From Photobacterium sanctipauli (GTDB taxonomy: Bacteria > Pseudomonadota > Gammaproteobacteria > Enterobacterales > Vibrionaceae): DNA of 64,000 bases. The notes beneath the pieces are model-generated. The model was not told the DNA's origin. It searched no databases and worked only from the letters and a program-made list of their open reading frames with translations. This document shows positions 38,191 to 46,768 of this stretch, in pieces; position 1 is the first letter of the stretch, and every line of letters starts with the position of its first letter. A program made the position numbers and the translations under genes. The stretch is from NCBI RefSeq assembly GCF_003026495.1, contig NZ_PYMA01000001.1, positions 1 to 64,000 of the forward strand. Direction: 5' to 3'.

Positions 38191-38607
38191 TTAGTTAGAT
38201 TCAAAAAAGGCTGGGCGATCTTTGCGGAACGCATTTTTCACTTGGATTTTGCCGCCTTTAAGTGTGAAGACATCCACCATACGAGCTTCTATTTTACTGC
38301 CGTCAGGCTTTGTAGCGCTGAAGGTGGATTCAGAGACGGCACGATCACCACTAATAAAATGTTCACCATCAAGCCAAGCTGCATCCGGGAAGTTTTTCCA
38401 TACTTGCTGAAAGCTATCTCGAACCGCATCGCGACCAGAAATAGTACTACCTTGGAGTTCCGGCCCCGCTACTGTGTGAAAAACACAGTCATCTGTGACA
38501 AAACTCATCAATGCATCAATGTCATGGTTGTTCCACGCATCATTGAAGGCCTGTAAAAATTCGACATTGACTTCATTTTGAGTGTTTTCAACAGACTGAG
38601 TATTCAT
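38191..38607 (-). CDS. tauX: Taurine dehydrogenase small subunit-like SnoaL/NTF2 protein (TauX)
   Basis: This 138-residue protein has the SnoaL/NTF2 cone fold: FLQAFNDAWNNHDIDALMSF, FHTVAGPELQGSTISGRDAV, SFQQVWKNFPDAAWLDGEHF. TauX-type small subunits of taurine dehydrogenase are of this size. It immediately precedes tauY, the flavoprotein partner, on the minus strand, which is the strongest evidence. Alone it could be any NTF2-like protein. A copy of the shared 15-bp motif lies about 365 bp upstream. Confidence 0.75.
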   Translation of the reverse strand: MNTQSVENTQNEVNVEFLQAFNDAWNNHDIDALMSFVTDDCVFHTVAGPELQGSTISGRDAVRDSFQQVWKNFPDAAWLDGEHFISGDRAVSESTFSATKPDGSKIEARMVDVFTLKGGKIQVKNAFRKDRPAFFESN

Positions 38608-39004
38608 TTTTCTATCCTTTTAAAAGTAAGTATTACTAAGACCTATCAACCAACTACGAAACTCAAATGTTAAATTTTGGTTAAGTTATATTCCTGTAAA
38701 TAACACGTCAATGAGACTTATTGATAAACGAGACATTGATACTATTTCATCCCAAATCAGCAATCTTATTCGCCTATATTTGAAAATTCAGATGAAACCT
38801 TCCCAGGTTACGGTTACGATGGAACTTATCGCTATTCGCTACGAGCTAACCGTCAAGGTTGGCTTATGTGTACGCTGGCTGATAAATTCTCGAACCCACC
38901 ATTTCATTAACAAATATTTAACTTAACTTTAGTCTCGACCTATTGTTTGGTCAATATAATTTCCACTTAATGAAACGAATTATTCCAATAAATTGCTTCA
39001 GAGT
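38608..39004. other. 397-bp gap between tauX and the FRG gene
   Basis: It contains the 15-bp motif shared with xsc and pta (38972). On the plus strand a stop-free stretch of about 56 codons runs at 38740-38910, ending in GWLMCTLADKFSNPPFH; it has no ATG and no recognised match. The tauX promoter should be here. Confidence 0.4.
38972..38986. promoter_or_regulatory. Shared 15-bp motif (GAAACGAATTATTCC), tauX side
   Basis: It matches GA-N-AC-R-AAT-W-ATTCC, also found at 43144 (between xsc and cobS) and 47856 (between pta and iclR). Twelve of fifteen positions are identical in all three. Confidence 0.55.
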
Positions 39005-39916
39005 TTAATCAAAGTCAAAATCATCGGTATAGGTATGGCGGTACTGCTGCAAACCACCATTGATTTCGCGTTGATTTAATTGCTGCAATGACTCATTCGC
39101 CAACACCGAAGAAGAAGGCGTATGGTGGTATTCAACCAAGTTAGACGCCAGCAAAGCCTCATTGTCCTCACCAACCCCATCGTTGGATGGGTTGTCCTCA
39201 CTGGAACTCAAGGTCGATGGCTGCTCGAATAGCTTATTGATGTGTAAACATAAGCCCGTCAAGTCTGGATAAATGAGGCGTTCATTCACTCCGCACTTAT
39301 TGAGGTCAATCAGCAACTGCTCTTTCATCTCGGGCAGGATGGGAATTTCATACACTTCATCACTACTGGCAATCTCGTGCTCAAACGGCGTGAAGCGCTC
39401 TTTATTGCCCGAATCGGTAACGGAAGGGTGAATGCTATACCAACCACTTTGCGCCTTGACCCTTGGGTGTATGACAGGAGGCTGGAACACTTTGGTTTCA
39501 CTAAATTCAAACGGGTCAGAGGAAAAGTTATCAACTTGTCGACCGCCAGCTTTCAAAATATAGACATGAGGATGGTTGCCCGGCGTTTGGCAAGCAAACC
39601 ACAAAGCCACCAATGGGTTACTACTCCAGTCCAGCAGGCGTGTTTTCAAACCATGGTGGTGGGCTTCAGACAATAAATGCCAATAGTCCACTCTCTCTGT
39701 TTCAAGCTTGTTTCGGCCCAAGCGATAAAGACAGTCGAGCATATCCTTTTCTTTCGCGATCGTGCTGATATATTCACTTTCCCGCGCAATAGATGGTAGT
39801 AACGACTTTCTTTTATTTGGTTGGCCTCTAAACAAGACCAATTCATCGCCTTGGCTGATTTCATCAATCAACGTAAGATACTTTGTTAACGAGCCTATAT
39901 ATGGTAAAGAATTCAT
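39005..39916 (-). CDS. FRG-domain protein of unknown function
   Basis: This protein of about 303 residues carries an FRG domain, named after a Phe-Arg-Gly motif: ELVLFRGQPNKRKSLLPSIA occurs near residue 25. HHHGLKTRLLDWSSNPLVAL follows at about 93, the second hallmark region. The last third is low-complexity, Ser/Asn/Glu-rich. The ATG at 39916 follows GGGGGAAGT; upstream codons lack this. FRG proteins are often linked to defence or stress functions, but no enzyme activity is settled. Here it lies between tauX and tauZ, on the same strand as both, an unexpected place for such a protein. Confidence 0.75.
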   Translation of the reverse strand: MNSLPYIGSLTKYLTLIDEISQGDELVLFRGQPNKRKSLLPSIARESEYISTIAKEKDMLDCLYRLGRNKLETERVDYWHLLSEAHHHGLKTRLLDWSSNPLVALWFACQTPGNHPHVYILKAGGRQVDNFSSDPFEFSETKVFQPPVIHPRVKAQSGWYSIHPSVTDSGNKERFTPFEHEIASSDEVYEIPILPEMKEQLLIDLNKCGVNERLIYPDLTGLCLHINKLFEQPSTLSSSEDNPSNDGVGEDNEALLASNLVEYHHTPSSSVLANESLQQLNQREINGGLQQYRHTYTDDFDFD

Positions 39917-40019
39917 ACTTCCCCCGGCTAATATGTGTAAGCATATATTCAATGGCACAGCAAAATAAAATACGATTGCGCTGCCATTAATAGTGATGGT
40001 TATTCGACTTACTGGATAA

Positions 40020-41087
40020 CTAACTAATAAAACGCCACATGAACACAACGGCTAACATATAAGCGGCAATAAATACCGCGTTGCCCATTAAAAGAATGAT
40101 TGGCTTCCAGCCTAATTCTGATAATTTTTCAAATGACGTCTTCACTCCTAGTGCGGCAATAGAAATCACCAAACACCACTTAGAAAGATCTGAGCTAAAG
40201 GTAACAACCTCCGTTGGAATAAGGCCAATACTGTTAATCACCACCAGCAAGATGAATACAACCAAAAACAGTGGCACTAACGGTTGTTTCGCGGCCGCCT
40301 TATCACTGCCAGCTTCACGGGCTGAGCGAAATGTAAAGGCGAAGAAAACCACCACAGGCATCAGCATCGCCACCCTGAACATCTTCGACAACGTTGCTGC
40401 ATCGCCGACTTCCGATGACACCATGAACCCCGCCCCTACGACCTGGGCAACGTCATGAATAGAGCCCCCGAGGAACAATCCGGCCTCAAAGGTGTTCAAC
40501 CCTAACACCGTCACCACTAATGGGTATAGCACCATGGCTACAGTTGAAAAACTCGCCACCCCAATGGCAGTTAACAATGTATAGTGTTCATTTTCCCGGT
40601 TCTGGGGCAAGGTTGATGAGATAGCCATTGCCGCTGAAATACCGCATATTCCCGTAGCACCGCCAGACAAAATCCCAAGCATGGAAGGCAGCTTTAATAG
40701 TCGAGCTAATAACAAACTAAAGCTAATGGTTAATATCACCGCCCCTGCTAAGGCAACAACACCAGCCGCTCCAATGGCATTCACATCACTAATTGCAATT
40801 CTTACTCCTAATAAAGCCACCCCTATTCTGACTAATTTCTTTGCTGACATTTCAATACCAGGAATGCATTTATGATTGTCTGATAAGAAATGAAAAGCGA
40901 TCCCGATTAATAACGCATACAGAAATGTTGGCCCGCCATATTGCGCCGAAACAAATGAGGCTGCTGCTGCAATGACACTACAAAGTAAAAAGCCCGGTAG
41001 CCATTTTTTCGCCTCATTAAAAATAGGCTTTGAATCATTTGAGTGTTTTATTTTCGACGAGCTGATCTTCGACGTACGCGTAGTCAT
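40020..41087 (-). CDS. tauZ: YeiH/UPF0324 family putative sulfate/sulfite exporter (TauZ-like)
   Basis: This membrane protein of about 355 residues has roughly ten predicted hydrophobic spans. GGATGICGISAAMAIS and GGSIHDVAQVVGAGFM are conserved motifs of the YeiH (Cons_hypoth698) family. In taurine loci a member named TauZ is thought to export sulfite or sulfate released by Xsc. The N-terminus is hydrophilic and short. I prefer the ATG at 41087, seven bases after GAGGG; an ATG two codons upstream is possible. A hairpin lies between it and xsc. Confidence 0.82.
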   Translation of the reverse strand: MTTRTSKISSSKIKHSNDSKPIFNEAKKWLPGFLLCSVIAAAASFVSAQYGGPTFLYALLIGIAFHFLSDNHKCIPGIEMSAKKLVRIGVALLGVRIAISDVNAIGAAGVVALAGAVILTISFSLLLARLLKLPSMLGILSGGATGICGISAAMAISSTLPQNRENEHYTLLTAIGVASFSTVAMVLYPLVVTVLGLNTFEAGLFLGGSIHDVAQVVGAGFMVSSEVGDAATLSKMFRVAMLMPVVVFFAFTFRSAREAGSDKAAAKQPLVPLFLVVFILLVVINSIGLIPTEVVTFSSDLSKWCLVISIAALGVKTSFEKLSELGWKPIILLMGNAVFIAAYMLAVVFMWRFIS

Positions 41088-41157
41088 AGCCATCCCTCGC
41101 TTGGCTTACACCCTAGGTTGTTAATAAGTAGTACAATCAATTTTTGGGTGCTTAGGT

Positions 41158-41181
41158 AGCCTGACCAATACTGGTCAGGCT
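41158..41181. other. Perfect hairpin between xsc and tauZ
   Basis: AGCCTGACCA and TGGTCAGGCT pair perfectly around ATAC. No T-run follows on the minus strand, so it is not a classic terminator; it could be an mRNA end protecting xsc, or a processing site. Confidence 0.5.
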
Positions 41182-41210
41182 AAGTGGGTTACGTAGAGTT
41201 AGCTACGAAA

Positions 41211-43022
41211 TTAAACGTAATCTTTGTACTTATCTAAGTGACGAACAGGCTTAGACAGTGCATCGCGGCGGAACGGGTCGCCCAACTCTTGGGTACACAT
41301 GACTTCGATGACTGTTGTCTTACCTTCGTTCATCTGCATATCAATCGCTTTCTGCAAGGTTGGACCTACATCTTCCAAGCGGTCGACAGTAATACCCTCA
41401 GCTCCCATCGCACGTGCAATCTCAGCGAAGCTCTGGTTGTCCAACTCACCCGCAACAAAGCGACGGTTGTAGAAATCGACCTGGTTCTTCTTCTCTGCTC
41501 CCCACTGGCGGTTATGGAACACCACAGCAGTCACCGGGATGTTGTGGCGCACACAGGTCATGGTTTCCATCAAGCTCATGCCCCATGCACCGTCACCCGC
41601 ATACGAGATGGCCGGGCGATGAGGTGCCGCTGCTTTCGCACCAATAATGGTTGGGAACGCATAGCCACAGTTACCAAAGCTCATTGCGGCAAAGAAGCTG
41701 CGTGGTTTTTCAAAGCGTAGGTAGCTATTGGCAATCGAGTTAATATTACCAATGTCCGTTGAGACCATGACATCTTCCGGCATCGCTTTTTCAAGCTCAC
41801 GAAGCACTTGGCGAGGGTGTAGGTATTCACCACCTGAGAACGGTTTTTCCTGCGCATTTTGCTCAATCATATCCAAGCTGAATTGATCGCGTTCGTGCGT
41901 CCACTCATCCAGCTCTTTTTCCCAGATTTCTTTTTCAGCCTGTACCTTGTTAAAGCGCTCATCTTTCGTAGCGTCACAAGATAGGCTGCGACCTTCTAGT
42001 CGCTCGGTTAATGCCACCGCCGACGCTTTCGCATCACCGCAAATACCAACTGAAATCTTCTTCACTAGGCCCAGCATCTTGTGGTCAGCATCAATTTGGA
42101 TAATCTTGGCATCTTTAGGCCAATACTCCATACCATGCTGCGGTAGTGTACCGAATGGACCCAAGCGAGAACCCAGTGCAATGACGACATCAGCTTGAGA
42201 AATCAACTTCATTGCCGCTTTTGATCCTTGATAGCCAAGTGGACCACACCACAAAGGGTGACTAGCAGGGAAAGAGTCATTATGAAGGTAGCTATTCACA
42301 ACTGGCGCGCCAAGACGCTCTGCCAGTGCCTTACACTCTTCTACGGCATCACCCATGACCACGCCGCCACCGGAAATAATGACAGGGAATTTAGCTTCAG
42401 CTAGCAATTCAACCGCATCATTCAAGCTCTGATCACCACCTGGTCCGCGATCCAACCGAGCTGGTTTAGGGATTTCACAAGTCACTTCGCCATAAAAATA
42501 GTCACGAGGGATGTTCAGCTGGGTTGGGCCCATCTCACTCATGGCACGATCGAAACAACGACCAGTGTATTCAGCCATACGTGATGGGTGAGTAACGTGT
42601 CCTTGGTACTTGGTAAATTCTTGGAACATCGGCAGCTGGTTACATTCTTGGAAGCCCCCCAAGCCCATTGTATTCGTACCCGTTTCAGGCGTAACAATGA
42701 CAACCGGGCTGTGTGCCCAGTAAGCCGCTGCAATGGCTGTCACACAGTTACTGATACCCGGTCCGTTTTGCCCGATCACAACGCCGTGGTTACCAGATAC
42801 TCGCGAGTATCCATCTGCCATATGGGCTGCGCCCTGCTCATGTACGACTGGAATAAGTCGGATGCCTGCCGGCGCGAAGATATCCATCGCATCCATAAAT
42901 GCAGACCCCATAATGCCGAACATATCGGTTACGCCATTCGCAACCATGGTTTCAACAAAGGCTTCTGAAGGGGTCATTTTCGTTGGGCCACTTACTACAG
43001 TACGTGCATCTAGTTCGCTCAT
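41211..43022 (-). CDS. xsc: Sulfoacetaldehyde acetyltransferase, Xsc
   Basis: Xsc cleaves sulfoacetaldehyde with phosphate to sulfite and acetyl phosphate, using thiamine diphosphate. The 603-residue protein starts at the ATG at 43022 behind AAGGAG. Catalytic Glu region: VVHEQGAAHMADGYSRVSG; TPP/Mg motif: SYAGDGAWGMSLMETMTCV near residue 470. The IGQNGPGISNCVTAIAAAYW and FGNCGYAFPTIIGA segments match the Xsc branch rather than acetolactate synthase. It is divergent from cobS-like and followed by a hairpin. It is the committed desulfonation step of the taurine pathway. Confidence 0.95.
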   Translation of the reverse strand: MSELDARTVVSGPTKMTPSEAFVETMVANGVTDMFGIMGSAFMDAMDIFAPAGIRLIPVVHEQGAAHMADGYSRVSGNHGVVIGQNGPGISNCVTAIAAAYWAHSPVVIVTPETGTNTMGLGGFQECNQLPMFQEFTKYQGHVTHPSRMAEYTGRCFDRAMSEMGPTQLNIPRDYFYGEVTCEIPKPARLDRGPGGDQSLNDAVELLAEAKFPVIISGGGVVMGDAVEECKALAERLGAPVVNSYLHNDSFPASHPLWCGPLGYQGSKAAMKLISQADVVIALGSRLGPFGTLPQHGMEYWPKDAKIIQIDADHKMLGLVKKISVGICGDAKASAVALTERLEGRSLSCDATKDERFNKVQAEKEIWEKELDEWTHERDQFSLDMIEQNAQEKPFSGGEYLHPRQVLRELEKAMPEDVMVSTDIGNINSIANSYLRFEKPRSFFAAMSFGNCGYAFPTIIGAKAAAPHRPAISYAGDGAWGMSLMETMTCVRHNIPVTAVVFHNRQWGAEKKNQVDFYNRRFVAGELDNQSFAEIARAMGAEGITVDRLEDVGPTLQKAIDMQMNEGKTTVIEVMCTQELGDPFRRDALSKPVRHLDKYKDYV

Positions 43023-43143
43023 TCTCTGTATCTCCTTGGTGATGGATGACGCATCCATTAAATGGAATATTTCGTCTCGATTTCCTAAATTCAATTAAAC
43101 CCTAGTCGGTCGAATTTTATACGTCAAACAAAAATCAATATTC

Positions 43144-43158
43144 GATACAAATTATTCC
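43144..43158. promoter_or_regulatory. Shared 15-bp motif (GATACAAATTATTCC), xsc/cobS side
   Basis: This lies about 120 bp upstream of xsc and 130 bp upstream of the cobS-like gene, within their divergent region. It matches the motifs at 38972 and 47856 at 12 of 15 positions. The best candidate ligand is the IclR regulator at 48024. Confidence 0.6.
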
Positions 43159-43203
43159 GAAAAGTGATATCAGTGTGGCATTTTTACCATTTTGGCGTTT
43201 CCG

Positions 43204-43215
43204 TTTTGTACAAAA
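43204..43215. promoter_or_regulatory. Perfect palindrome TTTTGTACAAAA
   Basis: This 12-bp palindrome lies in the xsc/cobS divergent region and might be an extra operator. No other copy was found in the tau locus. Confidence 0.35.
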
Positions 43216-43288
43216 TGACAAAAAATGAATAAATCTTGAGCAAAAAGACAGCTCAAAATGGAACCTTGCTAAGAAAGGAAGAGAAGGA

Positions 43289-44278
43289 ATGGCGGATAAA
43301 ATGATGAGCGGACCCGATAAAATGGTATCCGTAAGGCAGTTATTTGGTATCGATACCGATCTCCAAGTGCCTGCCTTTAGCTACCGAGATGATCATGTTC
43401 CAGAAATTGATCATGCGTACCGATTTAACCCTGAAGTGACCCTTGCCATACTCGCGGGCTTTGCCCAAGACCGCCGGACAATGATCCAAGGTATGCACGG
43501 TACCGGTAAATCCACCCACATAGAACAAGTCGCCGCCCGGCTGAATTGGCCCTGTGTACGAGTCAACCTTGACGGGCATTTAAGCCGCCTTGATCTCGTC
43601 GGCAAAGATGCCATTGTCGTTCGCGATGGTAAGCAGGTGACTGAATTTCAAGAAGGCATTGTACCGTGGGCTCTGCAACGCCCGGTGGCGTTAATATTCG
43701 ACGAATATGACGCAGGCCGCCCGGACGTTATGTTCGTGATCCAGCGAATACTGGAGCGAGATGGCAAGTTTACTTTGCTTGATCAGAACAAGGTGATCCA
43801 GCCTCACCCAGCATTTAGGCTATTTGCCACCGCCAATACCATTGGCCTTGGCAACCTCTCTGGCCTCTACCACGGCACGCAATCTCTAAACCATGCCCAA
43901 ATGGATCGCTGGAATATCATTGCCACACTCAACTACCTAGAAGCCCACGAAGAAGCCGCCATCGTTTTATCACGCGTGCCCAGCAAAGATACCGAGAACG
44001 GTAGGGTATTAATCGAACGTATGGTCACATTGGCCGATCTTACCCGCAAAGGCTTTGCTGCTGGCGATCTCTCTACCCTAATGTCCCCCCGTACCGTGAT
44101 TACTTGGGCTGAGAACTGCGAGATCTTCAATAACCCGGCCCTCGCCTTCCGGCTGTCCTTCCTCAATAAATGCGATGAATATGAACGCCCTCTCGTCGCG
44201 GAATACTACCAACGCTGCTTTAACGAAGAACTTAATGAGTCTTGGTTAGTACAAACGAAAGTAGGAGCAACCGAATGA
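43289..44278 (+). CDS. cobS: CobS-like AAA+ ATPase (cobaltochelatase/MoxR family)
   Basis: This 329-residue AAA+ ATPase closely resembles CobS, the ATPase subunit of the aerobic cobaltochelatase. Walker A GMHGTGKST is near residue 67 and Walker B LIFDEYD near 134. FATANTIGLGNLSGLYHGTQ contains the sensor region. The N-terminus VRQLFGIDTDLQVPAFSYRD is the family signature. No signal or membrane segment is seen. It shares a divergent promoter region with xsc, starts behind AAGGA, and overlaps the next gene by 4 bp (ATGA). No CobN or other cobalamin gene is in the window, so it may act with another enzyme of the tau locus. Confidence 0.87.
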   Translation: MADKMMSGPDKMVSVRQLFGIDTDLQVPAFSYRDDHVPEIDHAYRFNPEVTLAILAGFAQDRRTMIQGMHGTGKSTHIEQVAARLNWPCVRVNLDGHLSRLDLVGKDAIVVRDGKQVTEFQEGIVPWALQRPVALIFDEYDAGRPDVMFVIQRILERDGKFTLLDQNKVIQPHPAFRLFATANTIGLGNLSGLYHGTQSLNHAQMDRWNIIATLNYLEAHEEAAIVLSRVPSKDTENGRVLIERMVTLADLTRKGFAAGDLSTLMSPRTVITWAENCEIFNNPALAFRLSFLNKCDEYERPLVAEYYQRCFNEELNESWLVQTKVGATE

Positions 44279-45999
44279 AGCCGCTCAAGCGTGAACATCA
44301 AAAGCGCCGAGAACTTTGCGTTTCTACACTCAGGGCATTAAGTAATGAGCAAAAATTGCATTATCGTGGGGATCACCTCTATATAAAAAACGAGATAGTA
44401 CCGGTTCATGCTCCCCATCTTAGAGAGCAAGAAGCAGCCTCGATAGCAGCAACTGATTTTATTATTCAGCGAGGTAAAGCTGATGCGATCTCGCTGCGTC
44501 TGCGCTATTCAGATCCAGAATTACATCGCCAACTGTGCCCGCAAGCACCAATAGCACGTTTAATCTTTGAAATACTGGAACAACTGAGATGCGAAAGTTA
44601 TGCCGCCCATCCCTCAACCACTTTGCTCGGCATGAAAACCAATATCGAAGCCAATTTCGACTCATGGGCGATGGCGTTCTATCACTCGGGAATGGCAGAT
44701 ACCCATCTCGGAAACCTGTTGTTCACCGTGGTACAAATCAGCCGTTCCAGGTTAAACGCAATACCTGTTTCCCCCCATATTGAAGACTTTATCGAAGCAA
44801 CACGAGCTGGCATCGTACCTATCATTGGTTCGGAATTGGCTGGGCTGCGAAGACACCGACAGCACCAAAGCCAATATGCCCAATATGCGCTTTCTCTTGC
44901 TGCCATTATTGATGGCATGATTGAAGCTGAGCAAAAAACCAAAGATGAAACCGAAGAGAATGAAACCAAAAAGATCATCTCATCGTTTTCATTGCTCCTT
45001 GACTTCGAGAACCCAGCGAATGAATCCATAGCCACTGCAGCCACCGGCGTAAGCCACGCTTACCGTGAAAACCATAGTCGCTACCAGATTTTTACCACGG
45101 CATACGACCGCGAGGTACATGCTGCCAAATTAGTTCGTCAAGCATTGCTCACACAGCTAAGAGAGCAACTAGATAGCCAACTACAGCACCAAGGGATCAA
45201 CGTAAGGCAACTTTCCCGCCAGCTAGCAAATTGTTTATACCAGCCCCAGCGAGATGGCTTGCAATACGGTGAAGAAGAGGGTTACATTGACGGCCGGCGG
45301 TTGAGCCAGCTGCTTAGCTCACCCAACGAGAGGCGACTATTTTGCCAAGAGCAGTATCGCCCCTCGCCCAACAGCACGGTGAGTTTTCTCATTGATTGCT
45401 CCGGCTCGATGCGTGAGCACGTGAACCAAATCGCGATGTTAATAGACACTATGGTTAAAGCACTGGGCATGGCCAATATTGATAGCGAAGTGTTGGGATT
45501 TACCACCAACAGCTGGAATGGCGGCAAAGCACATGGCGACTGGCTAAAACAACGGCGTCCACGTTTTCCCGGTAGGCTAAACGAGCGTTGCCACCTTATA
45601 TTCAAAGAAGCTGATCGTCACTGGCGCCATGCCCGCAAAGATATCGCCGCGCTGTTGAAAGCTGATTTGTTTAAGGAAGGGATAGATGGTGAAGCAGTCG
45701 ATTGGGCATGCAAGCGGCTTATCCAGCGAAGTGAACAGAGGCGCATTCTTTTTGTCATCTCTGACGGTTGCCCGATGGACACCGCAACCAACCTGACCAA
45801 CGATAAATACTATTTGGATAACCACCTAAAAGAAGTCGTCAGCCAGTACCAAGACCAAGTCGAAATTTACGGGCTGGGCGTAGGGCTGGATCTCAGCCCC
45901 TACTACCGTTACAACCTTGCCCTTGATGCCGATAAGCTTGTTAGCCAAGTGCACATTAACGACATAATCAGATTATTGGCATCTCGGGCTCGATACTAA
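44275..45999 (+). CDS. cobT: CobT-like von Willebrand factor A protein
   Basis: This 574-residue partner of the CobS-like protein has a CobT N-terminal region (RELCVSTLRALSNEQKLHYR). The C-terminal VWA domain carries the MIDAS residues D-x-S-x-S in LIDCSGSMREHVNQ near residue 373 and the distal Asp in VISDGCPMD near 494. The acidic central stretch (QKTKDETEENETKK) is shorter than in standard CobT. I start it at the ATGA overlapping the cobS stop; GGAGC precedes it. CobS/CobT pairs insert metal into enzymes; the target here is unknown. It ends with a 4-bp overlap against the convergent tauE-like gene. Confidence 0.83.
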   Translation: MKPLKREHQKRRELCVSTLRALSNEQKLHYRGDHLYIKNEIVPVHAPHLREQEAASIAATDFIIQRGKADAISLRLRYSDPELHRQLCPQAPIARLIFEILEQLRCESYAAHPSTTLLGMKTNIEANFDSWAMAFYHSGMADTHLGNLLFTVVQISRSRLNAIPVSPHIEDFIEATRAGIVPIIGSELAGLRRHRQHQSQYAQYALSLAAIIDGMIEAEQKTKDETEENETKKIISSFSLLLDFENPANESIATAATGVSHAYRENHSRYQIFTTAYDREVHAAKLVRQALLTQLREQLDSQLQHQGINVRQLSRQLANCLYQPQRDGLQYGEEEGYIDGRRLSQLLSSPNERRLFCQEQYRPSPNSTVSFLIDCSGSMREHVNQIAMLIDTMVKALGMANIDSEVLGFTTNSWNGGKAHGDWLKQRRPRFPGRLNERCHLIFKEADRHWRHARKDIAALLKADLFKEGIDGEAVDWACKRLIQRSEQRRILFVISDGCPMDTATNLTNDKYYLDNHLKEVVSQYQDQVEIYGLGVGLDLSPYYRYNLALDADKLVSQVHINDIIRLLASRARY

Positions 46000-46757
46000 G
46001 CCACCATGCCCATGATAGCTGTGACAATGAGATAGACGCCAATAACCATCAACAGGCTAAATACCGCCCGTCGCATGGTTGTTGCGCTGAACGGAGGCGG
46101 AAACCGTCGACCTAAAAACGTCGTGATTGTCACTACTGGCAATGCGACAGCCGTTAATATCAAAATTTCCTGACTCAATTGCCCTTGCACACCAATAAAC
46201 ATACTGCGTGATGCCGAAGTGCAGGCAAATACCACCAGCAGCATGTTACGAATAATACCGATATCAAACGGCTGGCGATAAAACTGATAAACCAACGGAG
46301 GCCCAGCCATGCCAAACAGGCCACCCGTTAACCCTGAACCAAAACCACTCACAAAGAAGCTGGTATCCCCTGAACGCTCTGACTGCTGCGCCGGACGGAG
46401 CATGAAATTAACGCCACTATAAACGATCATAATCCCGACCAAACACTGCAATGCACTGGCGGCAGAGTAGCTAAGAAACTCCAGCAGCATGACCCCAACC
46501 ACAACACCAGGCAATACCCCGATGACCACCGCCCTCACCGCCTTCCAATCCAGCTTTCTCGTCGCACCCGGCAAAGCAAATGCGCAATTTGCCAATGTCA
46601 CAAGGCTGACCACGGCGGCCATAATCGCCACCGTGGTCAACTCAAAAGCCGTCGCTGCCCCAATGGCAATGATCCCCAAACCAAATCCGGTGACGGTCTG
46701 AAAGTAGGTGCCCACCATTATCACGGCGAGCAACAGGAAAAGGTTTTCTATTGCCAC
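45996..46757 (-). CDS. tauE: TauE/SafE family sulfite exporter
   Basis: This 253-residue membrane protein of the DUF81/TauE family has about eight hydrophobic stretches. It starts IENLFLLLAVIMVGTYFQTV and includes GFGLGIIAIGAATAFELTTV and GFGSGLTGGLFGMAGPPLVY, the duplicated glycine-rich motif of the family. It probably exports sulfite or related anions from sulfonate breakdown. The start codon is GTG (46757), behind AAGGAC. It follows pta by 11 bp on the minus strand, so the two are probably cotranscribed. It is present besides a TauZ-like exporter. Confidence 0.87.
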   Translation of the reverse strand: MAIENLFLLLAVIMVGTYFQTVTGFGLGIIAIGAATAFELTTVAIMAAVVSLVTLANCAFALPGATRKLDWKAVRAVVIGVLPGVVVGVMLLEFLSYSAASALQCLVGIMIVYSGVNFMLRPAQQSERSGDTSFFVSGFGSGLTGGLFGMAGPPLVYQFYRQPFDIGIIRNMLLVVFACTSASRSMFIGVQGQLSQEILILTAVALPVVTITTFLGRRFPPPFSATTMRRAVFSLLMVIGVYLIVTAIMGMVA

Positions 46758-46768
46758 GTTTTGCGTCC

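Noticed and set aside
39917..40048. Longer N-terminus for the FRG protein
   Set aside because: The extension is hydrophobic and overlaps the tauZ end, whereas the ATG at 39916 has a good ribosome binding site.
41158..41181. Intrinsic terminator after xsc
   Set aside because: The stem is perfect but no T-run follows on the minus strand, so I list it only as a hairpin.
43023..43288. Cobalamin riboswitch upstream of the CobS-like gene
   Set aside because: No B12-box-like sequence or long structured leader is seen; the gap is short, AT-rich and holds the shared tau motif instead.
43289..45999. Part of an aerobic B12 biosynthesis operon
   Set aside because: No CobN, CobB or other cobalamin gene lies anywhere in the window.
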